From assembly GCA_009787435.1 (NCBI GenBank), contig WRFW01000130.1:1-6331 (forward strand): 6,331 nucleotides of DNA, read 5' to 3'. The DNA is from Defluviitaleaceae bacterium. Lineage in GTDB: Bacteria; Bacillota; Clostridia; Lachnospirales; UBA5962. How positions within the stretch are numbered: the stretch's first letter is position 1; each line of letters opens with the position of its first letter. The position numbers and the translations under genes are program-made. The notes below the pieces were generated by a model that saw nothing but the letters and a program-made list of their open reading frames with translations, was not told the DNA's origin and ran no database searches. Below, in pieces: positions 1-5,188 of the stretch.

Positions 1-516
1 AATGTTGTGAACAGCTATTGCAAGTGCTATACCAAGCCCCATGGCAGGGTCAAAAAGAGCTGCCATAAAAACCATAAGCCCCTCTGGCAAGTTGTGTATA
101 GAAACAGCAAAAGTAGACATTAGACCAGTGCGTTTAAGTTCTTTTCGCTCTTCAATAGAAAAAGCTCCTTCATTTTTTTCGTATAATGTTTTATCTATTT
201 GCTTGTTGTGTGGAATTAACATATCTAGTATAGCCATAAAGATTATACCAATAAAAAACGACACCGATATGAGAAGCACTGACCAACCTGCATAATGATA
301 AACACCATCATAATATAGCATTTCTTCCATATCTCCTATGGCGCTAAAAAGCACTTCTGCAAAAGATATATATATCATCACTCCGCTTGCAAATGCAAGG
401 CAAAGTGCTAAAAATCTTTTACTTTTATTCTTTGTTGCGATAACGAATAAGCCCCCAACACCCGTTGCAAGCCCTGCAAATATTGTTAATAAAAATGCTA
501 AAACTACATCATTCAT
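1..516 (-). CDS. zupT: ZIP family divalent metal transporter, ZupT-like (partial, C-terminus off the window)
   Basis: This is an inner-membrane transporter of the ZIP family, which imports Zn2+ and often Fe2+, Mn2+ or Co2+. The reading frame is open from the ATG at 516 to the left edge, giving 172 residues; E. coli ZupT has about 257, so roughly the last third is missing. The family signature is clear: residues 141-146 read HNLPEG, the TM4 metal-site motif, and the frame ends at residues 170-172 HNI, the start of the TM5 HNIPEG motif. Early membrane segments lie near residues 4-25, 34-56 and 75-98. A charged loop (about 103-130) precedes TM4, as in ZupT. GGAGG at 526-530 lies 9 bases before the ATG. 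The gene starts 14 bases after the stop of the UbiA-like gene, so it is the most distal gene visible in the operon led by a DtxR-family regulator. Metal specificity cannot be read from the sequence. Confidence 0.93.
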   Translation of the reverse strand, partial: MNDVVLAFLLTIFAGLATGVGGLFVIATKNKSKRFLALCLAFASGVMIYISFAEVLFSAIGDMEEMLYYDGVYHYAGWSVLLISVSFFIGIIFMAILDMLIPHNKQIDKTLYEKNEGAFSIEERKELKRTGLMSTFAVSIHNLPEGLMVFMAALFDPAMGLGIALAIAVHNI

Positions 517-556
517 AATAAAAAACCTCCTTAAATATATAATAAAAATGCTAAAA
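487..556. repeat. 17-bp direct repeat across the UbiA-like/zupT junction
   Basis: The 17-mer TAATAAAAATGCTAAAA occurs at 487-503 and again at 540-556, with the two starts 53 bases apart. One copy encodes the first membrane residues of ZupT (LAFLL) and the other encodes the last residues of the UbiA-like protein (also LAFLL), in the same codon register. It may simply reflect two hydrophobic helices written in the same AT-rich codons. Confidence 0.6.
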
Positions 557-1379
557 TTGCTATATATGTTATTGATGAAAATACCAACATTTTATCTTTG
601 AAAATAACTTCAACTGGGTCTCCCTCAGAATCGCCATCTATAACTATGCTATACCGCATTAAAATAAACATTACTACAGGCATAGTTATTTTTAATACTA
701 AATAATTTTCGCCAATGTTTAGAGCCCATACAGAATAAAAAACGAGCGTTAGAGCTAAATAGATGGTCATATATTTTTCTAAAAAATTTTGGCTATATTT
801 TTTAAGCACTTGCCTTATGTGTTTATTTCTCAGCTCTCCTTTTCTTTTTCCGTATCCAAGATACATAGAGAAAGATAAAATTGTTAAATAGAGAAATGGT
901 GAAACTTCTACATATATTATAGCAGCTCCGTATAATACCCTTAAAAGAAATCCAAAAGCTATGCTTAAAATATCAAAAATTGTATACTTTTTAAATATAT
1001 TGCTATATAAAATATTGTTTGCAAAATAAAGAAAAGCAAACATAAGCGGTGAAAATTGGTTAATCAAAATAGATAAATAAATTGTGCTAGCAAATGCTAA
1101 AATAATTGCAGCAATAGCTAGCCCAAAAGCTTTTTTTGTAGATATTTTGTTAGATGCTATAGGTCTGTACTTTTTTGTAGGATGCTTTGCGTCTTCTTCT
1201 TTATCTTTTATATCATTTATAATATACACAGTAGATGTTAATAAACAAAAGCTTATAAAGCCGAAGATAGAAAAAATAAAAAGCCTCGGCACAAATAAAT
1301 TTAAGCTGAAAAACAGAGGTAACAATATTAATATGTTTTTTATATAATGTTTCACACGAAAAAGCTTTATATAAACCAT
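531..1379 (-). CDS. UbiA-superfamily membrane transferase, decaprenyl-phosphate phosphoribosyltransferase-like
   Basis: This is a 282-residue integral membrane protein of the UbiA superfamily. The closest recognisable subfamily is DPPR synthase (mycobacterial Rv3806c, about 300 aa), which moves phosphoribose from PRPP to a polyprenyl phosphate. Motif one is N55-D56-x2-D59-x3-D63 followed by HPTKKYRPIAS (66-76), the Mg2+/diphosphate-binding signature with the KxRPIAS extension typical of that branch. Motif two is Y125-S126 with K131 and D136. GKRKGEL (177-183) and the C-terminal RYS...G(D)P.EV...DK segment (242-263) also fit DPPR synthases better than quinone prenyltransferases. About eight or nine hydrophobic helices cover the rest. 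The start ATG lies 4 bases after the TGA of the preceding gene, and the Shine-Dalgarno GGGGGTGAT (1383-1391) overlaps that stop, suggesting translational coupling. The lipid acceptor and product are inferred. No phosphatase or DprE1/DprE2 epimerase gene is visible here. A different UbiA prenyl transfer reaction remains possible. Confidence 0.85.
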   Translation of the reverse strand: MVYIKLFRVKHYIKNILILLPLFFSLNLFVPRLFIFSIFGFISFCLLTSTVYIINDIKDKEEDAKHPTKKYRPIASNKISTKKAFGLAIAAIILAFASTIYLSILINQFSPLMFAFLYFANNILYSNIFKKYTIFDILSIAFGFLLRVLYGAAIIYVEVSPFLYLTILSFSMYLGYGKRKGELRNKHIRQVLKKYSQNFLEKYMTIYLALTLVFYSVWALNIGENYLVLKITMPVVMFILMRYSIVIDGDSEGDPVEVIFKDKMLVFSSITYIAILAFLLYI

Positions 1380-1383
1380 TTAA

Positions 1384-3030
1384 TCACCCCCATATGCTAT
1401 AATATCTAACGGCAAATGCTAATAGGTCAAATAAGCCGTATAAATTATATAGCAAAAGCATAGCGATAATTGATATAATTATTTGTTTTTGCCATTTGAA
1501 TTTATTTAGTATGTTTTCTAAATATGTATAAAATAAATATACAAAGCTAAAAGAAAAAAATGAGCTAAACAATAGCATATTATGTTGGCTTGCACTCCAC
1601 CCTAAAACACCAAGCAGTATAAAAGATATACTAAACCAAAATGAAGCAATTTTCACAAAAAATTTTTTTCTATTTTTTATAGCTGCATAAATACAAGCAA
1701 CTATAATAGCTATACCAGTTAAATTAAACTGTGTTACTATTGCTTGTTCGTATCTAGGGAATAAACGCACATCTATAATAGTGTTTGGAAATATAAAGCT
1801 TGCAAAAATAAACTCGCTAAATTGTTGTATTTGGTTTATAAAACCAACTTCTTGTGTTAACCATCTTGTGTTATCTTCAAAAGTGCCAAAGTAGAACATT
1901 ATCGGCAGCCTACCAAAAACTATTATCATTGATAAAAATACAACGCTTTGTTTTATAAAAAGCAACATCTTATCTTTTATATTTGTTTTTTTGCATTTTA
2001 TTGCTAAAACAAAAATTATAAGTGAAGATAGAAAGTTAGTTCCCATAGCACCGATACTGGAAAAAACGGTTATGTTATTTTTTTGTGCTTTATAGTGTTG
2101 CAAATATATGCCCAGTATTAGAAAAAATAAGCCGAATATAAATCTTTCTATTATGAGAGGGAATATAACTATGCTATATGTGCTTAAATAAAATGCTACA
2201 AACAATTTTGGATATTTTAGATTTTCTTTTACTATATCATACATTAAAATAGTTGATAAAAAAACGAGTGAAATTTGCAAAGATATTACAAAAGTAGGAT
2301 ATATATTTGGTAAAAAAAATAGTAAATAGCTTAAACCGTATAAAGGGGCAACAAATGGAAATGAAAACAAGCTAAAAAGTGGTTGCCGGGATGATGGTAC
2401 ATCTTTAATAAATACATTGTAGTGTGGAAATAAAGGGTCTGTATCTGTTTGAAAAATAACGTCTAAATACCAACCGTAGTATTGGTGGCTTGGGTGTAAG
2501 TTAGCAGCTCTTGGGTCAAAAAATACTGTTGTAATATTGTTTATAATGAAAACTATTGATAAAATTGCAAGTATTAAAGTTGCTAATTTATATAAGTCCT
2601 TTTTTGTAAAGGCTAGCTGTTTTTTTAACAAGCTATAAATATCTTTTGAAAATATTAAGTAAAACCAGCCTAGGTAATACGTTAAAAAAGGTATACTCAA
2701 AGTTATCAAAAAATATTGTAAAATTTGTGTTTCTATTCCAAGTATTTGTATTAAATTGCTTGCAGCTTGGTTATAGTATATTCTCGTTGCCATTGACCAA
2801 GAAACAATAGCAGCAACAGCAATTATAGGTATTTTATATTTAGTTATATTGATTTTGTTATTTATGCTTTTAAATGTTTTTGTAAATGAAAATAAGCATA
2901 ATATACAAAATGATAAAAATACAGTGAAAATCATAAATGCATTGTGGCTTGTGAAAAAGTTAATTGTAGTTGCCAATCCAGATAAGATAAATATTAACTT
3001 TTGTAATAAAAATATAGTTTTTTCGTTCAT
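1384..3030 (-). CDS. Large polytopic membrane protein, candidate GT-C type glycosyltransferase
   Basis: This 548-residue protein is almost wholly hydrophobic, with about a dozen or more predicted membrane helices spread from residue 6 to 540. I do not recognise a named family. The main non-membrane segment is residues about 170-216, an aromatic and acidic loop containing YYGWYLD (184-190), the acidic cluster DTD (196-198) and then RQPLFSLFSFPF (215-226). An acidic residue in a first large outer loop followed by a (H/R)xPL-type motif entering a helix recalls GT-C enzymes such as GT39-like polyprenyl-phosphosugar-dependent transferases, but this is pattern resemblance only. Further charged spots are E295-R296 and the loop FEDNTRW (384-390). 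The start chosen is the ATG at 3030, one base after the upstream TGA, with AGGAA 5 bases and AGGTGG 11 bases before it. A GTG at 3045 would add five residues but lacks a good ribosome site. Its position between a GT2 gene and a DPPR-synthase-like gene supports a role in envelope glycan or glycolipid assembly. A flippase or polymerase cannot be excluded. Confidence 0.8.
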   Translation of the reverse strand: MNEKTIFLLQKLIFILSGLATTINFFTSHNAFMIFTVFLSFCILCLFSFTKTFKSINNKINITKYKIPIIAVAAIVSWSMATRIYYNQAASNLIQILGIETQILQYFLITLSIPFLTYYLGWFYLIFSKDIYSLLKKQLAFTKKDLYKLATLILAILSIVFIINNITTVFFDPRAANLHPSHQYYGWYLDVIFQTDTDPLFPHYNVFIKDVPSSRQPLFSLFSFPFVAPLYGLSYLLFFLPNIYPTFVISLQISLVFLSTILMYDIVKENLKYPKLFVAFYLSTYSIVIFPLIIERFIFGLFFLILGIYLQHYKAQKNNITVFSSIGAMGTNFLSSLIIFVLAIKCKKTNIKDKMLLFIKQSVVFLSMIIVFGRLPIMFYFGTFEDNTRWLTQEVGFINQIQQFSEFIFASFIFPNTIIDVRLFPRYEQAIVTQFNLTGIAIIVACIYAAIKNRKKFFVKIASFWFSISFILLGVLGWSASQHNMLLFSSFFSFSFVYLFYTYLENILNKFKWQKQIIISIIAMLLLYNLYGLFDLLAFAVRYYSIWG

Positions 3031-3031
3031 A

Positions 3032-4294
3032 TCAATTCCTACCACCTTTGATGGTTGATAATGATTTGCTTTCTTTGTGTATTATAGGCTTCCATTCTAC
3101 TTTTGAAAATGCGGCAATTAAAGATATAGGAAGAAATGTGAACATAAACAGAGGGTAAGTAAATAAGTATAGTATTTTGTTTGTATTATTTGTGTGAATT
3201 TTTTTCCACTCTGTTATAATTGTTAAAAAGCCTATAATCAAAAGAAGTATATATGCTCTCTGAATGCCCCCAAAAATAATATGTATTGGGAATAAATTGT
3301 AATATTCATAATAAGCATATGCGAAGAAAACAATTAAATTAAAAGCAATTAATATAGTAGTCAAAAAACCAAATGGTACTATTTTCATTAACATATCGTA
3401 TGCGTAAAAGCTTCGTTTTGAAAAAATAGTTTTAAATAATGAGAAGCCGTATTTAAAAAAAACTTGGTAAAAGCCTTTACTCCAACGAAGCCTTTGGTTG
3501 TATGATTGCTCAAAAGTGGTTGGCTGTTCATCATAAAAAATTGCATTTTCACAATATGCAATTTTGTTGCCTTGTATAGCATGGTATATAGAAAACTCTA
3601 TATCTTCTACTAAAGTGTGAAATTGCCACCCTTTTTGTTCTTTTATAATTTTAGATGATACTAAAAAACCTGTGCCAGAAATAGGAGAGCCAGTTCCTAA
3701 ACGCATTCTTGAACGATTTGTATACTGGCTTTCTTTTAAAAAAAATAATGATTGACCAGCAGAAATAAAATTAGAATCATAATTTTTAGAGTTTCTGTAG
3801 CTCGTTATAATTTCGTTTCCTGCTGAAAAAGTTCTATTTATCTCTTTTATATAATTTTCATCTAAAAGGTTATCTGCGTCAAAAATTAAAAATGCATCGC
3901 AAACCTCATTACCGTAATCATTATATATACATTTAAATAAATAATCTAATGCATATCCTTTTCCTACTTTTGTTTTATTGTATCTTTCATAAACGATTGC
4001 TCCCAAATTTTTCGCTATTTTCGCTGTATCATCTATACAATTATCTGCAACGACAAAAATTTTAATTTTTTCTTGTGGATATTTTTGTTCTTTTATATTT
4101 TTTATTAAATCACCAATTACAACTTCTTCATTTCTTGCAGCAATTATAACTGCGTACGTATGTTCTTTTGAATTTTCTTCATTTTCAGTATTTTTAGCAA
4201 AACGCATAATTATATATGCTATACGGTAACTAAATAAAATTGTTACAACAATAAAAAAGATAAAATTAATATTTATTAGCAGCTCTAGTCCCAT
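3032..4294 (-). CDS. Membrane-anchored family 2 glycosyltransferase (cellulose-synthase-like GT2)
   Basis: This 420-residue inverting GT-A glycosyltransferase uses a nucleotide sugar on the cytoplasmic face of the membrane. An N-terminal helix (about 7-30) is followed by the GT2 domain. It contains AARNEE (52-57) and VVADNCIDDTA (81-91) of the nucleotide-binding fold, the metal-binding D139-A-D141, SGTGF (206-210), V229-E230-D231 at the catalytic-base position, and Q267-R-L-R270-W271, the QxxRW motif of processive or cellulose-synthase-like enzymes. Three or four membrane helices (about 301-330, 345-362, 374-396) complete the usual layout, and the tail carries the WKPIIH motif often seen in Firmicutes members. 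The Shine-Dalgarno AAAGGAG (4304-4310) lies 9 bases before the ATG, directly after the TAA of the regulator gene. The stop is one base before the next start. Donor sugar and acceptor are not determinable; both polysaccharide and glycolipid synthesis are possible. Confidence 0.93.
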   Translation of the reverse strand: MGLELLININFIFFIVVTILFSYRIAYIIMRFAKNTENEENSKEHTYAVIIAARNEEVVIGDLIKNIKEQKYPQEKIKIFVVADNCIDDTAKIAKNLGAIVYERYNKTKVGKGYALDYLFKCIYNDYGNEVCDAFLIFDADNLLDENYIKEINRTFSAGNEIITSYRNSKNYDSNFISAGQSLFFLKESQYTNRSRMRLGTGSPISGTGFLVSSKIIKEQKGWQFHTLVEDIEFSIYHAIQGNKIAYCENAIFYDEQPTTFEQSYNQRLRWSKGFYQVFFKYGFSLFKTIFSKRSFYAYDMLMKIVPFGFLTTILIAFNLIVFFAYAYYEYYNLFPIHIIFGGIQRAYILLLIIGFLTIITEWKKIHTNNTNKILYLFTYPLFMFTFLPISLIAAFSKVEWKPIIHKESKSLSTIKGGRN

Positions 4295-4310
4295 AAATAA
4301 AAACTCCTTT

Positions 4311-4976
4311 TTATTCTAGCTTATTATTTTTCATAAGCTCAACAAATACTTCGTATGCAGCTTTTAAACTAATACTTTTTTGTGCTTCATCTTGTAAAAA
4401 TTCAATAGAGCCATAATAGTCAGAAACTTCTGTTATACTAATTTCCGCACCTACCCACAAATCTATTCTTTCTAAGTATGAAAGTAAAGAATCATTTTCA
4501 GAAACCCTTCTCACAATTGCCTTTTGCCCCTTTTTAAGTTCAGAAAGCTGTATTAAATCTTCACGATTTATAATTTCATTTTTGCGAGGAATAATTGAAC
4601 CATGGGGGCAAGTTTTAGGGTTTCCTAAAAAATTATCTAATCTATCTATAAGTCTATCTGTAGCCACGTGTTCTAGTTGGTGTGATTCTTCTAGTGCTTC
4701 CCGGGCTGTGTAGCCTAGGTATTCAACTAAAAACACTTCCCATAAATGGCAGCTTCTAATAATTTTAAGGCAGTATGTGAGCCCTGCATCGGTAAGCATA
4801 GAGCCTTTATATGGTGTTGTTAAAACAAGGCCTAGTTTATTTAACCTCGTTAGCATTTCTGTAACAGAAGCAGGGGCTATTTGCATAGCTTCTGCTATAA
4901 CTTTATTTGAAACCATTTTTTCTTTTCCACCGTTTTCATAAAGTGTTTTTAGGTATTCATCAATTTTATTAGTCAT
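4311..4976 (-). CDS. DtxR/MntR/SirR-family metal-dependent transcriptional repressor
   Basis: This 221-residue cytoplasmic DNA-binding protein represses metal-uptake genes when loaded with Fe2+ or Mn2+. It has the full-length three-part layout. A winged helix-turn-helix (about 5-65) includes VSNKVIAEAM and ASVTEMLTRL. The metal/dimerisation domain (about 66-135) ends in TCPHGSIIP (122-130). A C-terminal FeoA/SH3-like domain spans about 141-215. Candidate metal ligands by motif alignment are E7, C76/H77, E80, H99, E102 and H103. H99 falls where DtxR has Cys102 and B. subtilis MntR has Glu99, so the metal preference is unclear. The start at 4976 is favoured over an in-frame GTG at 5003: AAGGTG at 4983-4988 lies 6 bases before the ATG, while the GTG would sit inside the operator with hardly any leader. 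It is the promoter-proximal gene of the minus-strand operon and very likely represses itself through the palindrome in its leader. Confidence 0.93.
   Translation of the reverse strand: MTNKIDEYLKTLYENGGKEKMVSNKVIAEAMQIAPASVTEMLTRLNKLGLVLTTPYKGSMLTDAGLTYCLKIIRSCHLWEVFLVEYLGYTAREALEESHQLEHVATDRLIDRLDNFLGNPKTCPHGSIIPRKNEIINREDLIQLSELKKGQKAIVRRVSENDSLLSYLERIDLWVGAEISITEVSDYYGSIEFLQDEAQKSISLKAAYEVFVELMKNNKLE
4613..4630. promoter_or_regulatory. Second DtxR-type palindrome, inside the regulator coding region
   Basis: TTTTAGG (4613-4619), a 4-base centre, and CCTAAAA (4624-4630) form 7+7 perfect arms with exactly the same spacing as the leader operator. It lies in codons for LGNPKT, just before the conserved CPHG motif, so protein constraint may partly explain it. 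If bound, it could add a second contact or a roadblock. Its function is inference. Confidence 0.35.
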
Positions 4977-4982
4977 ATTTTT

Positions 4983-4988
4983 CACCTT
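4983..4988 (-). promoter_or_regulatory. Ribosome binding site that fixes the regulator start
   Basis: AAGGTG on the minus strand lies 6 bases upstream of the ATG at 4976. The alternative GTG at 5003 has no comparable site and would follow the predicted transcription start by only about ten bases, so this site decides in favour of the shorter protein. Confidence 0.65.
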
Positions 4989-4992
4989 CAAT

Positions 4993-5008
4993 TTTAGGGT
5001 CACCTAAA
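4993..5008. promoter_or_regulatory. Predicted DtxR-family operator in the regulator leader
   Basis: TTTAGG (4993-4998), centre GTCA, and CCTAAA (5003-5008) form a perfect 6+6 bp inverted repeat. TTAGG-N4-CCTAA is the unit one dimer recognises within the known DtxR/IdeR box (TTAGGTTAGSCTAACCTAA). The site begins about 12 bases past the -10 element, roughly +5 to +20 of the predicted transcript, a standard place for a repressor. Binding by the adjacent regulator is inferred from sequence similarity and position. Confidence 0.7.
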
Positions 5009-5019
5009 TTTATATTTAT

Positions 5020-5048
5020 ATAATACCATAAATCGTTTTAAAAGTCAA
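5020..5048 (-). promoter_or_regulatory. Sigma-A type promoter for the regulator operon
   Basis: Read on the minus strand, TTGACT (5048-5043), a 17-bp spacer and TATTAT (5025-5020) give five of six consensus bases in each box, with a TG one base before the -10 (extended -10). Transcription would start near 5013, leaving a leader of about 37 bases that contains the palindromic operator and the ribosome site. It probably drives all five minus-strand genes. Confidence 0.8.
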
Positions 5049-5054
5049 CACTAA

Positions 5055-5069
5055 ATATTGTGGCAATAT
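5055..5069. repeat. 15-bp inverted repeat between the divergent promoters
   Basis: ATATTG (5055-5060), TGG, CAATAT (5064-5069) is a perfect 6+6 palindrome. It lies 6 bases upstream of the regulator -35 box and about 46 bases upstream of the carA -35 box. It does not match a site I recognise. It could be an activator or repressor site, or chance in AT-rich DNA. Confidence 0.35.
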
Positions 5070-5074
5070 CTAGG

Positions 5075-5094
5075 AACTATTTTAAAGCATAGTT
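5075..5094. repeat. 20-bp inverted repeat upstream of the carA promoter
   Basis: AACTAT (5075-5080) and ATAGTT (5089-5094) are perfect 6-bp arms separated by 8 bases. The repeat ends 21 bases before the carA -35 box, a position suited to a regulator of carA. It is unlike the DtxR-type site and does not clearly match an ArgR box. It may be chance. Confidence 0.3.
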
Positions 5095-5115
5095 TAACGA
5101 AACATTAAAAAAAGC

Positions 5116-5144
5116 TTGACAGCGGAAGTATTAAATGCTATAAT
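5116..5144 (+). promoter_or_regulatory. Consensus extended -10 promoter for carA
   Basis: TTGACA (5116-5121), a 17-bp spacer and TATAAT (5139-5144) match the sigma-70/sigma-A consensus at all twelve positions. TGC just before the -10 makes it an extended -10, and an A-tract (5107-5113) lies upstream. The start would be near 5150, giving a leader of only about 38 bases, too short for a PyrR-type attenuator. Confidence 0.88.
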
Positions 5145-5188
5145 TAGACGTTTGTATTTTTTAATAATTTAACGAGGAGAACTATAAA

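Noticed and set aside
41..601. Open plus-strand frames at 41-295 and 338-601
   Set aside because: They lie antisense to zupT, whose frame carries the HNLPEG motif. Their translations show no recognisable domain, and I saw no convincing ribosome site before either.
1084..1347. Plus-strand frame opposite the UbiA-like gene, and similar short frames at 2849-3058, 3388-3582 and 5443-5631
   Set aside because: Each is antisense to, or in another frame of, a gene with clear family motifs or good operon placement. None has a recognisable product.
3028..3045. GTG at 3045 as the start of the large membrane protein
   Set aside because: It would overlap the GT2 gene by 14 bases and lacks a good Shine-Dalgarno. 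The ATG at 3030 has AGGAA/AGGTGG upstream and sits one base after the upstream stop.
4974..5003. GTG at 5003 as the start of the regulator
   Set aside because: It falls inside the operator palindrome about ten bases after the predicted transcript start, with no ribosome site. The ATG at 4976 has AAGGTG at 6 bases, and family members start near this point.
5055..5069. Rex or FNR site at ATATTG-TGG-CAATAT
   Set aside because: The half-sites and spacing do not match TTGTGA-N6-TCACAA or TTGAT-N4-ATCAA, so no known regulator is assigned.
5004..5188. Riboswitch, small RNA or attenuator in the divergent intergenic region
   Set aside because: Both predicted leaders are under 40 bases, and no GC-rich stem followed by a T-run is present. 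The region is explained by two promoters and short palindromes.
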